Below are positions 42,991 through 54,418 of a stretch of DNA of 64,000 nt, one piece after another; the first letter of the stretch is position 1, and the number at the start of each line of letters is the position of its first letter. Source of the stretch: Furcasterigmium furcatum (lineage: Eukaryota; Ascomycota; Sordariomycetes; Glomerellales; Plectosphaerellaceae); assembly GCA_001599815.1 (NCBI GenBank), contig BCIA01000006.1, positions 746,961 to 810,960 on the forward strand, written 5' to 3'. A program made the translations under genes and the position numbers. The notes beneath the pieces were generated by a model. It did not search any database and was not told the origin of the DNA. It was given only the letters and a program-made list of their open reading frames with translations.

Positions 42991-44881
42991 ATGCCGTCAC
43001 CAGACGCAAAGCCCCGAGCCAAGGCATGGTACGTCCCGCGTCCCCGCCGGTGGTCTCCCCTTTCTGACGGTTCACCAGTGACCATTGCCGCCGACGCCAT
43101 CGCTCGTGTAGGGCCACTCCGAATTCCCGTGAAGCTGCCGTGCCTTGACTCACTCGCGTGCTCTTTGCTTAGGTGACCTCGCAGAGCCGCAATGTGGTAT
43201 TTGCCTGGCGACGGGACGAACGTGTGTTCGTTCGTCGAAGCAGCTCCGGTTCAGGCGCGGCATCCCGAACCTTGGGTTTCCCCTGGCCCAACGATGGTCC
43301 CCTGTGCCGCTCAAGGGTACGTCAGATACTGATGACACCGTCTTACCGCGGGCTTGCACCAGCCTTGCTTACTCGCGCCTACGAAGTGGACTTTGTCGAC
43401 GAGACCGATGCCACCGCCTGGGGCTACGAAGCCGAAGCCGACGCCGGGCCAAGCTCGGGGCTTTCGGAGTCGTCGTGCTCGCCCTCCCCAGGCTCCTCCC
43501 CCACGGAGCAGTCTGGGCCGCAGAATCCAGAATCCACGCTGCAAGTATCAAGTGTATTACATGGACGGCGGTGGAGCCTCCAGCACCCGACCGAAGTCCT
43601 TCTCCTTGCCCACTTCACCAAGGAGCTGTCTTGTTTCGTGAGCGAGCACCACCCCGAACCAGACAAGGACCACCCCCTGACTGACGGCCCGGTATGTACG
43701 TAGTTTGACTTTTGTGACAACGAAAGGCACTTTGCAGTCGAGGTGCCACAACGCGCCCGCAATTGCCCGCACCTTCTTGACGCCATCTTCGCCCTGTCCG
43801 CCCGTCACCTCAGCCGGACCAGGGGCGATATCGACCCATACCTCGCCAACCACTACTACCAGAGATGCCTGGAATTCCTCATTCCCGAGCTGACCCGCGT
43901 GGCACCCGCATGCGTCGAGGATCTCTTGGCCGCCACCGTCATCCTCCGACTCCTCGAGGAGCTCGACGTGCCCCTGGCGGGCCGGGACTTGTACCAGCAC
44001 TCCTCCGGGACCCGCGCCCTGCTGTGCAGCCAGACGTCTCAGGTGCCGAGCGCCACCGGCCTCCGCCGCGCCGCTTCCTGGGCGGGTCTGCGGCAGGAGA
44101 TCTGGGTCTGCCTCAGCAGGAACCGCGCGCCGGCGATGAGAGCCTCGCCGGAGCTGCTGGGCCACCTCGAACCCGCGCGGGACGACTGCGCCTGGGCGAA
44201 CCGCGCCGTGAGTCACTGCCTGGACGTTCTGGACTTCTGCTTCGGCGAGACCCCCGGCACCCCGGCGACGTATGATGACCTCTGCGCCGCGAACCGACGC
44301 TGGGAGGTAGACCGACCGTCATCATACGATCCCCTCTGCGGCGACGAAGGGGGATCGGAAGGGAGCCGGGATGGCTGTTTCTGGGATGTGCCGCTGCATT
44401 TTTCCTGGCATGGTAGCTTCATCCGAGTTTCTGTCATCCACCCTGGCACGACTAATCTTTGCTACCAGTGATGGGATGGCAGTACCACACACTGGCCCGT
44501 ATCCTCCTCATCACCCACGATCCCCGCGTGCCCCGCCTGGGCCTGGGCCGCCAGGCGGCAGTGCGGAGGATGAATGTGAGTGTCTCCGAACCCCTGGGAC
44601 CGAGTCCACCAAGGCTGACCTGCCGAAAGCAAGAGGCGAGGGACGCGGTCAGGCTCGTCTGCAGCATAGCGCGCTCGAATCCCTCGGTGCCTGCAGCGGT
44701 GGTCATTGTCTCCATGGCCGCGCAGATCGGTGGAGACCTTCTCCAAGATTCCGGGGAACGCAAGGTGGTCCTCGACCTCCTGAGCCAGCTCGAAAAAGAC
44801 CAGGGCTGGCCGACGCTGGAGTTGCGGGCCTCTCTCGTCAGCGTGTGGCACGAAGGAGGGGGGTTAGACCCCTGCTCCTGA
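42991..44881 (+). CDS. Zn2Cys6 transcription factor (516 aa)
   Basis: Seven exons (42991-43028, 43079-43128, 43173-43316, 43387-43637, 43704-44412, 44469-44575, 44630-44881) give 516 residues. The binuclear cluster is assembled across three exons: AKACDHCRRRHRSC, then CGICLATGRTC, fitting Cx2Cx6C...Cx2Cx6C. The 50-nt second exon was missed by single-frame reading; both introns restore cysteines exactly. A middle region carries the pattern FFDFCDNERHFAVEVPQRAR and LLDAIFALSARHL, typical of the fungal-specific regulatory domain in ARCA-like factors. The C-terminal half is helical, with a last intron of 54 nt. An earlier in-frame ATG at 42940 would add 17 residues. Nuclear DNA-binding regulator; targets unknown. 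It may govern the dioxygenase 309 bp downstream. Confidence 0.85.
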
Positions 44882-45190
44882 GGCCGAAACTTGTTGGCTA
44901 CCAACTAGGTGGCGCTGGTGTAAGTTGTGGCGGACAGGGGTGGTGGACTTTTATTGCCTTTTCCAGCCGCCGGAGAAACACCCACCCCTCACGCGGAGAG
45001 TGTGGAGTATCGCGGGGGTACGGGGGGTCTTGCTCGGAGGAGACAGTCACCCGAAGCCTCAACGCCAGCGTATTTATATCCCCTCCTTGTTGGCGTTGGG
45101 AGTCTCCTCAAGGCTTCTTGCAGAGGTCATCTCAACCCGTGTACACTCCCAGTCATCTTCACAGACAGCTCAGCACAACCCGCCTTCACA
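44882..45190. other. Intergenic promoter of the PhyH-type dioxygenase
   Basis: 309 bp. A TATA-like element lies at 45071-45080 and the rest has no gene. Confidence 0.5.
45071..45080 (+). promoter_or_regulatory. TATA-like box of the dioxygenase gene
   Basis: TATTTATATC, about 110 bp upstream of the ATG at 45191 on the coding strand. Confidence 0.45.
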
Positions 45191-46321
45191 ATGCCTTCTG
45201 CCGTCCAGGAACAAGACGCCCTCTTGCGCGACAAGGTGTTCTACGTCAACGACGGGCCCCTCAAAGCCGAGAACATCGGCCTCATCAAGAAAACGACGCT
45301 CGACACCCCCATCGAGGAGATCCGACAGCGCTTCAAGGACGACGGGCATGTCCTTATCAAGGGCGTGCTACCCCGGGAAGATGTCCTGCAGGTGAGACGG
45401 AAATACTTTGAGCTGCTCGCACCCACAGGCGTCCTGGCGCCCGGTACAGAACCCGTCGAGGGCATCTTCAACACGGAGTCCAACCGCCTCAATTTCCCCG
45501 GGTTCGGCGCCGGCACGCCCAACACCGTCGACAAGGACGGCAAGATCATCGGGCCCGACCCCGAGATCGCGCAAAAGTTCGGCGACCTGGCCATGCAGGC
45601 GCACCACGAGGACTGGTACAAGGAGGACCTGTGCAACCACCCGGCGCTACACGCCTTTATCGCCGAGCTCATGGGCTGGGGCGAGAGCACCCTGAGTATC
45701 CGCCGCACGATCCTGCGCAACAACATGCCCCAGAACAAGGCCATCGGCGTGCACTACGACCAGATCTTCCTGCGCCACGGCGAGGACACCATCATCACCG
45801 TCTGGGTGCCCATCGGGGACATCAAGATCGACGGCGGGGGGCTCATCTACCTCGAGAAGGGCCACGAGGTCGGCAAGGAGGTCGAGGACGACTTCACCGC
45901 CCGCGCGCGGGCGGCCGGCTTCACGGACCAGGAGACCAAGAGCGCGTACAACCAGAACATGATGGACGGCGGGTTGCTCGCCGAGGGCCCCGCCGGGTAC
46001 GGGGAGGAGCACGGCCGGCGCTGGCTGCTCTCGGACTACGAGGCAGGGGATGTGGTTATCCACAGTTCTTACGCTGTGCGTCCCCCGCGATGTCCCTCGA
46101 GGAAGTGACGATCACTAACAGACAAGCTTGGCAGATTCATGCGTCTACGATCAACCACGACGAGAAGAACAAGATCCGTCTCGGCACCGATCTGCGCTAC
46201 GTGGACTCAAGCAAGCCGTGGGATACCGTAGGTCGATGCACTCTCGAGTGCTGTTTCAACGCTAACACGTGCACTTTTGCAGAGATGGGCCAACGTTCTG
46301 CGCCACGGGGACATGGATTAA
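45191..46321 (+). CDS. Phytanoyl-CoA dioxygenase (PhyH) family, Fe(II)/2-oxoglutarate oxygenase (338 aa)
   Basis: Three exons (45191-46075, 46135-46227, 46283-46321) give 338 residues. The double-stranded beta-helix fold is apparent, with the metal ligands visible as His and Asp in IGVHYDQIFL and the distal His in GDVVIHSSYA. The conserved neighbourhood IHASTINHDEKNKIRLGTDL, with its candidate 2-oxoglutarate Arg, follows the first intron. The enzyme would hydroxylate a substrate with O2 and 2-oxoglutarate. Fungal PhyH members work on secondary metabolites or small acids, so the substrate is open. No signal peptide. It lies downstream of the Zn2Cys6 gene on the same strand, with nothing else in the gap, so co-regulation is plausible. 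The final exon is 39 nt and its RWANVLRHGD reading is confirmed by phase. Confidence 0.88.
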
Positions 46322-46887
46322 AGGGAACTGCGTGTTGGATCAAGCGCTAGTATAGCTACGAAATGATGACATCCATGTTCATACCACGGAATTCTTGGTA
46401 CTTCGAGTCGTAACGTAGCAGTGAACCTTGTTCCATTCCATGCATCGCGTTGTTGATGCCGAGGCCACAGTCCACTCGGGTCGTCTCTCGCGCCGCGACA
46501 TCGCCCGAGGGCCGAGATGCCGTACCCCGACTTGCCCGAGCATCATCCGGCCCCTGCTAGTACTGGCCTTCTCCGCACGATCAAACTAGCTTCCCTTGCA
46601 ACTGGTAATAGTGGGCTTCTCAAAGAGGCAAAATACGTCCGCTCGCGTTGATCCAAAGTCCAAAAGGTTGGAAACTTGGGGACGGAGCCCCTCTCCCGCG
46701 GTGAGGCAACTACAAGGATCCTGTCCCGGGGGGCTGAACTTGTTCCGCAAGACTTCGAGTCGGATCATCCTTCCCACACATCTTCTTAAGATTTTCATGG
46801 TCCTATATTACTAGTCTGACGACATCTTCAGTCTGCATCGGACCCGTCGGATGCTGGTTGCCAAAACCTATCCCGCACCCCCCGATC
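46322..46887. other. Intergenic, no supported gene
   Basis: Converging 3' ends of the dioxygenase and the deaminase/MYND pseudogene. A short string TCAAAGAGGCA at about 46620 resembles the dispersed repeat but does not extend. Nothing else seen. Confidence 0.4.
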
Positions 46888-49780
46888 TCAAGAGGACTCC
46901 CTCTCATTCATCATCTCCTCCCTGAACTTCTCGAACTTCTCTCTTGTTATAAAACCTCGAACTTCCTCCTTGGTCCGATGGACGGTGCCCATGCCAAGTG
47001 CATCAGCAAACATGGGTTGGAGCTTCACCCACACAAACTGACACAGAAGCCTCAAATAGTCGACATCGAGATCCTGCTCATCCTCCCGGATCGCCAACAC
47101 GTTTCCCAAGTCAAGATTCCAATAAGGCTGCGCCCAGCCCCATCCGGAACTCTCGACACTAGTTTCGACCATGAGCAAAGCCGCATTTTGGTTGCTGCTG
47201 GCGCCCATGTTATGCTCCCACCCAGGGGGATTAATCCAAGTCTCTGTGTCTGGGTACTTCCATAATCTGATCGGCACACCAAGAAGTTGAGAAATAGGCG
47301 ATGTACCGCTTTCCATGTGGCTGAGCCTTGCCATGTGAAACGAGGGCACCCAGACGGAGACGAAAGGCTCGGATCCATGCAGACGTTCTTCGCCATAGCA
47401 ACTGATTCTCACGCCACCAACCGATCCCACGCCGCGAGCATCGGGATTTGGACCGCTTTCTGGAGTTTCAGTGCTCGAGTAGCTCGTAACGTAATCAATG
47501 AGATGTCGAAAGTCTCCGGTAGTGATGTCCTCGTAGAGCCCCTCGTGTGATGCGCGTATCGCAAGAAGGGGACCACGCCAGTGGTGTGGAACCGTCCCGG
47601 ATGTGGCTACCGACGCCAGCAAGCTCCTGTTCAAGGGCGATCCATGATGAGAAAGGTGTCCCGGTGTTTCAATTTGATGTAGTACCCTCTCGGTCTGGGT
47701 GCCCAGGGCGACCGCCCGGCGCCTAGCAACCGCCCTCGTACTGAGTTCACCTCAATTCGTGCTGATCCCGGAAATTGGCAGTCGCTTCCCAGGTACGGCT
47801 CGAAGCTTGTTCGGTCGTACGGGGGTAGCGGGGTACCATCTTCATCTTCGAAAATACGCTCGCACGGCATCCAGATTACTTGCGGTTGGTTGTCGTTGAC
47901 CGGAAAGAAGATTGCGCGCTTGTGTGACGGAGATGGGCGAGGAGACTGCTCCGCAAAAGCTCTACAGATGCGCTTATGGCATGCCCAGTCGCTTCTCTGG
48001 CAGGTGGTGGAGCAGTAATAGCAGTTCCTACATCGAGTGCAGAGCTTGGCTTGGAGTTTGTTGCACATTACGCAAGAGTCTTCTTCGAACGAGGGTGCGA
48101 AGGGGTCGTGAAGAGGTACCGAAGCCGAGCTAATTCCCTTCCTACGAGAGAGTAAGTAAGCAACTGCTCTAAATATAGCTCTAGGGCGTCTTGTAGGTAG
48201 AAATGCGGTTCTTACAGGATTTTCTGCTGTTCTCTAGAGTCCTTCTCCTCCTTCAGCGCTTCCTTGACGATCTCGTCGTTCAGTGTGAGCTGCTGAAGGA
48301 CGGAGTCGGAGAAGTCAGGCACGATGGTGGACTGAGGTACTGACGCTTGCAACAACCGCCGTTGATTTTGCAAGTAGTTCTTAATCCTGGAGACGAGAAT
48401 GACTGTTAACCTGTCCAGGGCGACTGCAGTCTCGGTAGCGGTTGGACACGGGATGCCCCAAGCCGGATAGCAAATACCGTGCCGTCCTCGCGTGCCAACG
48501 GGAGATGGCAGTGATCGGAGAAAGCTTTCACAAAGAAAACACGACTTCTTGCTGCAACCAAAATAGTCAATGGTAGGGCGTTGGACGCCGCAGGACTCGT
48601 AGTAGTCGACCAGCTGCATCTCGGCGTGGAGGCTATACGCCTTGGAGCAAGCCGCCCGGAATGACTTTCTGTGCGGTTCGAGAACTTTGAGATCCTCAGC
48701 CGATGGGGCTGCTGAAGTGAGTCGTTTCCACGCAGTCTTGATGTCAACTTGGTACCGTGGGCCGATGCTTGTTTTCTGTATGTCCCGCACGGGACGGATG
48801 CGGATGTCTCGATACTCGGGAAATCGTCCCGCAACACGCCAGAGCATCCGAACGTCGGCCAAGGGACGCGACAGTAGCCGAAGTACCGACCAGATTTTCG
48901 ATGCTTTGTTTGACTCGAACATGGAAAAGAGAAGAATGCGGCAATCGAGAGAGGAACAAAATCCATGAGCCTGTCTGACCAGGCGCTCGCGAACGTCATC
49001 AGTTTCGGTACTTGGCCCACGAAGAAGATCCGTTATAGTTTGCCACGCCGTCAGTGGTAAGGAATAATGGCGCTCTGCGCTCTACCGCTTCATTGCGCTG
49101 TTGAAGGCGGCCTCCTGGAGAGTTCAAGGGCTTTGCAGCTGGCGAGCCCAGTGGTCAAGCCGACTCGCGGCGTAGGCAATCGCGGAACGCTCGAATTCCA
49201 TCGTTGATGGCGACGGGTCGTCAGGATTGTCTGTCCGGGGTAATTTTGGTTAGCAGATTGGGGTTCAAGAAAGACTTGAGCACAAACCAGTCGGATACGC
49301 CGTGGAGAGACACGCTGTCAGTGCCGTGTAAAGCTCGATGTCAGGCGTTTCCAAGGCGAACCCCTTCCCATGTAGCAAATCATGATCACTATCCATGCGG
49401 AATGAGTCATTTCTTGCAACGTCTATCTCAACAAAATCCTCGCGCTGCCGCATGGCAGTTGCCGTGACGTAGTCCCAGCCCTTCGCTGGTGAGAAGAGCT
49501 GCGCAACGCAGTCGAGAACTTTCTTCTGGATCGAGTCGGCCGTACCCGTCAGACCTGCAGCTATCCCGGTATCTCCGTCGATGTCTTCAATGTCTAGACC
49601 CTCATGCTCTACCCCTTCCTCGCCGGAGGAGTCGTGGGCAGTTTGCGCCAGTGGACGGCTTCCTGCCTTGGACAGGAGGGCGAGTATGTGTGCCGCCCAG
49701 AGAACGCAAGCCACACGCTGCTGGCAGCTCTCACGTGCTTCACTATGTTTTGTCATGGCAACTGGGGCTTTGTCTGACAT
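46888..49780 (-). pseudogene. OTT_1508-like deaminase with MYND finger, broken by stops and frameshifts
   Basis: A long relic read on the minus strand from ATG 49780 (MSDKAPVAMTKHSEARES). Its segments keep order. An N-terminal helical part; then, after frame changes near 49290 and 49230, STMEFERSAIAYAASRLDHW, two in-frame stops (TGA at 49124-49126, TAG at 49082-49084) and HGFCSSLDCRILLFSMFESN. Then the deaminase zinc site SLHAEMQLVDYYE with GCSKKSCFLC, an intron after EQQKI, and a MYND finger built from SCVMC, LCTRCRNCYYCSTTC and CHKRIC. A further 1-nt loss near 47640 precedes the C-terminal domain, which ends at 46888. Fungal genes of this type join a nucleotide or nucleic-acid deaminase-like module to MYND. 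The two nonsense codons, together with the shifts, argue for true decay rather than sequencing error alone. Confidence 0.7.
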
Positions 49781-50502
49781 GATAGTATTTCTGAGTGATG
49801 TAGGTAGCAGGAGTGAAGAGTTGATGCTGCTGCTCCCGGATGAGCGGGGTAAGCACTTCGTTGATGCCCGAGCCTGCGTATGGCCAAGAGATTGTGGTTG
49901 GGCGTGGCTGAACAGGAGGACCATATTGGTCGAACGGATCGATCACTTGGGAGTTTTAATGTGTACGGCTCCCACCTCCGAGCTTTGCTTTTAAGCATCG
50001 CGTACATGCGACGCACCCGAGATTATTGATCGATGGGCCGCGATGCTTAGATACACTCGGTAGTAGTGACTTTCTTTCCCTCAACAGATAACTCACAAAA
50101 CCCAGGACTCATTCAAGCTGCCAAGTTCATTGTACCCACCTCGAAGGCACGGCGAAATCGGCGTGCCCCAGGGTGTGGCGCAAGACGAGGCAGCGTCTTG
50201 CGCAATGATCGAGTCTGAGTTCAAGTTTGTACTTATTCGGTGTGAAATTCCCTTCAGACCTCGGGCCACCTTCCCACCAAACCTAAACGTGGTGGCTCAC
50301 CTCATAACTTCCATGATCTGGTCTACAGATAGGTCCTCGCCTATAAGTATGTAGCTCAAGACCACGTCAGATCGAAAGCTGGCCTTGCCTCATTCTCGAC
50401 ACACCCACACAGCCCGCATCACATCGAAAGCCGCTCTCATCCTCAACGCACTGGAACAGCCTCAACCTTCCATCGAACAAGACGTCGACGCACATTTAGA
50501 CG
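49781..50502. other. Intergenic, no supported gene
   Basis: 722 bp between divergent genes (the deaminase pseudogene and the small membrane protein). Short frames only. Promoter function is possible. Confidence 0.4.
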
Positions 50503-51012
50503 ATGATGGAGTATTCATCTCTTTCCAAAAGCCCCAAGCAGGAGGTAGCTTGCGACAAGAAAATTGAACTTCAGTCTTTTCGAAAACTCAACTTCTCCCA
50601 GTACTTGAAAATCATCATGGAACTACTCGACATTGGGGCATGCCAGATATTGCTCCTCTTTCTTCTGGCTTTCTTGACATCCCCTAAAGCTGACGGAGAT
50701 ATCGAATACAACGAAGCGAATCAGCCAGTCGAGAGACCTCTTCTCACACCTTTCGAACTCCACAGGCTCGTGGTCTTCTGGGTACAGATACACGCTGGCT
50801 ACATGCTTGGTAGCAGTGGCCACTTTGTACTCTATATATTGTTTGTAGCAAAGGAATGGCTTACCAGCAAGTGGCGGCCCAGCCGAGTCTGCGGCATCTT
50901 GACTGCGACTATTCTGGCGACAGCGACTATCTACTTCTCCCCAACATTGGGACCTGTCTTCACGTCGGTGGGGACAAAACTTCTGTGTCCCTCATGGGAT
51001 AGATGGCTATGA
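50503..51012 (+). CDS. Small membrane protein of unknown function (169 aa)
   Basis: Single exon of 169 residues starting with a double Met (ATGATGGAG). The N-terminal 50 residues are polar, followed by hydrophobic segments ACQILLLFLLAFLTS, LVVFWVQIHAGYMLG and FVLYILFVA, and CGILTATILATATIYF near the end. So it probably spans the membrane two to four times. No family recognised and no signal peptide. It is a hypothetical gene supported by frame length and hydrophobic pattern only. An upstream exon cannot be excluded, since CT-rich sequence with short frames precedes it. Confidence 0.45.
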   Translation: MMEYSSLSKSPKQEVACDKKIELQSFRKLNFSQYLKIIMELLDIGACQILLLFLLAFLTSPKADGDIEYNEANQPVERPLLTPFELHRLVVFWVQIHAGYMLGSSGHFVLYILFVAKEWLTSKWRPSRVCGILTATILATATIYFSPTLGPVFTSVGTKLLCPSWDRWL

Positions 51013-52485
51013 ATGGAGAACTGCTGGCTGTTGTCAACAATGGAAGCAAAACATGATCAATGGGTCATCAGGTACAGCCATGGTGAGGCAACTTGCCGTT
51101 CGTATCCAACTGATAAAATGCGAGCAAACTGGTGACAACCGGCCCTTTTTCCACCCTTTCTTCCTAGTCCTCGACGCAGTTGTTGAATCTGGCGTCCACA
51201 AATTCGCAGGACAACGGATCTTCGTACCTTAAGTTGACCTCTGGGACCTTGGCAAGGACACATGTTACCTCTCGCCCATGTCGAGATGGCTGCCTGTAGT
51301 GCCAAGTAGATCCGCATCCTAGAAGCTGGGCTGCTCAGCTGCTTCCTTCTCCCCGATCTCCAAACTTTCCCTTCTTCCCTTCGTTTATGCACGTGCACAT
51401 GTGCTGACCTCTGCTTGCCTCCTTCAGCCAAAACCAGACCACTCTCCTTTTCGCTGCCCACGTAGGCCTTGCAGATGACTGCGAGGAAACGCCAAGTGCA
51501 GACAACAAGAAAAATGGCGGTGAAGCAGCCAAGCTCGAAGAAGCGGTTGCGAAATTTGCGCCAAATAGCCAGCAGCACGACTCCCTGGCCTCCTTGTAGG
51601 AAGAAGTGTCAGTTACTTTCATGACACGACGGAAACAGTCACGCCATGGAGCTGCATCCCAGCCTAACCCTGTCCCAGTCGTCCGACGATTATTGGCGGA
51701 AACTGACGCTGGAATGAGGAAACGAACACATATCTTGAAGCCGAGAATATCACGGACGTCCCCGTGTGACGTAGCAGCGGATGCTGATGATTCCTCGTCA
51801 AGGATTATGATCTTATCAGATGCGAACGCTGAACCTGGTTCGCCAATTCCGCGCCCATCTCTCGACATCTCCTGCCGCCAAGCTACATCCCGTACCACCT
51901 CGAATCAGGTCAGCGGCTTGGACGACAATGGCCATTATGGAGCAAGGCATGGACCCCCTGCGCTACTTCATGGCTTCTCTTATCTTCCCACTCAGCGGGC
52001 GCCTTGAGTTATCACGCAAGGGGTCGTGAGGTCGACAGCTGCCTCTTTGAGTGTCGGCTGAAGCGTGCCAATGTGGCATAGGGTCAACTCCCTTGGCATC
52101 CGGGCCGGAGGCAGCAACGACCAGGACTCTGTGTCCGTGATCTTTCCAGTTGGTCTTCGGCAGTCTATCGTTCGGGATCTTCACACAGCAACATACGAGG
52201 GAGTCAGAACAAGGGTCATGAAAATTCTCTCCCTCAGACCAGAGCAGTATAGTCCAATCCATCTCTATGCCTTCGTGTGTTTTTCTTGCCAGACCGCCAA
52301 TGCGACACCCAGGGCTGGTCCTCAGACGGTTTCCGAAGCCTGGAAGCGGAAACGGGGGCCGTCTGTGTGAGTGATACGTATAATATGGCCTGGCCCTTCG
52401 GCGGTTCTCCCACCTATCAATAGCAGATACCAAGCTGCGAGGTGACGCGGTGGATGAAGAATATTGAACTCTGGTGCCCTGATTT
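51013..52485. other. Intergenic, possible remnant on the minus strand
   Basis: A minus-strand frame at about 51057-51578 has one hydrophobic segment (ELGCFTAIFLVVCTWRFLAV) and another frame to 51898 continues upstream, but no ATG or splice scheme makes a convincing protein. I leave it unassigned. Confidence 0.35.
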
Positions 52486-54418
52486 TCAAGCCTTCCACCT
52501 CAGCAAGGTGAAAGACGCCTTGGGGAAGTCATACAGGCCCCGGCCATCCCACTTGCTCTCCTTAATGCTGACCTCCGTCTTCTCAGCCGTGTTCGTGCTC
52601 CAAACACTCGGCCCCTCGACCAAGAAGACGTCGACATCAACCCCATCCGGAATGCCATCCAGCCGCGTCGGGAAGTTCTTGGTCTCGTGCACGTTGACAA
52701 CCGCAAGAGAGATGATGCCGTCCTTGATGGCGGCGCTGACATCCAGCCAAGGAGTCTCGATCTTGCCCCGGATCCAGTCCGGCTTTGTGTCTCCTTCGTA
52801 CTCGGGACTCTGCACGTGGACGCCCAATGCCGAGCCACGCATGTACTTGCAGAAAAGCAGGTACGGCCACCAGGTCGTTTGCTTCACAATGCCGTCTTTC
52901 GACGTCATGAGCGGGGAGATGACGTTCACCGACTGAGCGATGTTGGCCATTCCGATGTATTTGCTTTGTCGGATGAAGACGTTGCACCACACGGCGACCG
53001 CCAGGGCGTCGGAGAGAGTGTATCTATGGTTCAGGTTGTCAGCTAGAGTACGCTTAAGAACTTGGAGTTTCAGTTTCGTACTTCTCTTCGGCCCCGTCAC
53101 GCCCGTGGGCCCTCTTCGAGTCCCAGACATTCCACTCATCAAAGCAGATCTTCTGCTTCCGCACGCCTGGCGGGATCTTGTTCTCGATGTGTACAAGATC
53201 GATGAGCGCACCAGTCATCTCGATGCAACGCTCAGCTGCCCTCGGAGCTGCACGGCCTGTCAGCTTCATGACCGCAACGACAATTCTTCCGTGTACATAC
53301 CGACGGCATTCTGGTTGTGGTCGTTGGAGCATGTGTACAGGTGAATGCTGTGCATCTCGATCAGGCAGCCCTTGTTTCCGAGGGCCTGGACGTTGTATGT
53401 GATGCATTCCTTGAGCACATGGTAGTCCCAGCCGTCCTTGCCTTCCTTGCCACAGAGGATGAGTTCGATGGAGGGATCGAGGAGCTTGAGGGCCTTGGCC
53501 CATTGGTAGGCCTCCAGGGCATAGTTCTCCTTGGTCATTTGCTTGACTTGCCAGTCACCCCACATCTCGTTTCCGAGCGCCCAGTATTTGACCTGTGAGG
53601 GGCGTTAGAGTATCTGGAGAGGGTTTAAGGGGGCATTCGGCGCTGTCGAGAGCTGGGTTTACGCACGTTGTAAGGTTCCTCGTGGCCGTTCTGTCGTCGC
53701 AGGTTGGCGTAGTACGTGTCTTTCGTGCCATTGCAGTACTCGACCCATCCAAGAGCTTTGTTCAAGTCAGCCAAGTCACTAGCTCGGGGACTGATAGCAT
53801 ATCGTACCCTCGTCGAGAGTGCCTGGGTGTGGTTAGCAAGTGTCCCGTGTCGATGAAGGATCGATGTACTCACCAGTTCCCATGTTCAGGGCAATGTACG
53901 GCTCAGTGCCAACAGTCCGGCACCACTGAATGAACTCATCCGTGCCGAATTGGTTACTCTCGACGCCAATCCATGCAAGCTCGCACCTGAATGACAGTCC
54001 CGGTCAGTGAGGTTGAGGCGAGAAGTGCATGTCGACGACCATACTTCTTAGGACGCTTCTCCTTGGGCCCGATACCGTCCATCCAGTGGTAGGTCGCGCA
54101 GAAGTTTCCGCCGGGATAGCGCATAACAGGGCAGTTGAGCTCCTTTATGGCCTCGATGACATCCTTTCGGAAGCCATTCTCGTCGGAAAGGGGGTTGCCG
54201 GGGTCGTAGATTCCGCCGTAGATGCAGCGGCCCATGTGCCTAGAATTTGTGTTTAGCCGATACATTCGTCCGAGACTTCCATATCTGAATTCAAATTGGG
54301 GCAGATATTACTCTGTGAAGCCGCTATAGGTGTTGTCCTCGATCTCGGAGATCTTGTGAGCGGGGTTGACCGTGATGACGGGCTGCTCCCCCTCAGCAAG
54401 CTTGGTGAAGCTTGTCAT
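52486..54418 (-). CDS. GH51 alpha-L-arabinofuranosidase (504 aa)
   Basis: Eight exons (54418-54312, 54239-54045, 53986-53874, 53822-53808, 53755-53667, 53592-53301, 53247-53082, 53023-52486) give 504 residues. Exon 4 is only 15 nt and its phases fit. The protein resembles the cytosolic GH51 branch: YGGIYDPGNPLSDENGFRKD, VMRYPGGNFCATYHW, the acid/base Glu in ALGNEMWGDW and the nucleophile Glu in CFDEWNVWD. The C-terminal beta-sandwich holds IETPWLDVSAAIKDGIISLA. It removes terminal arabinofuranosyl residues from arabinan and arabinoxylan fragments. No signal peptide, so intracellular action on imported oligosaccharides is likely. The length is normal for the family and the frame is intact. A TATA-like TTTATATGC lies about 300 bp upstream. 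Confidence 0.92.

Noticed and set aside
42991..46321. A secondary-metabolite cluster around the Zn2Cys6 factor and PhyH enzyme
   Set aside because: No polyketide synthase, NRPS, terpene synthase or cytochrome P450 gene is present in the window, so a cluster claim is not supported.
46600..46640. Possible third copy of the dispersed repeat (TCAAAGAGGCA)
   Set aside because: The match is limited to about eleven bases and does not extend on either side.
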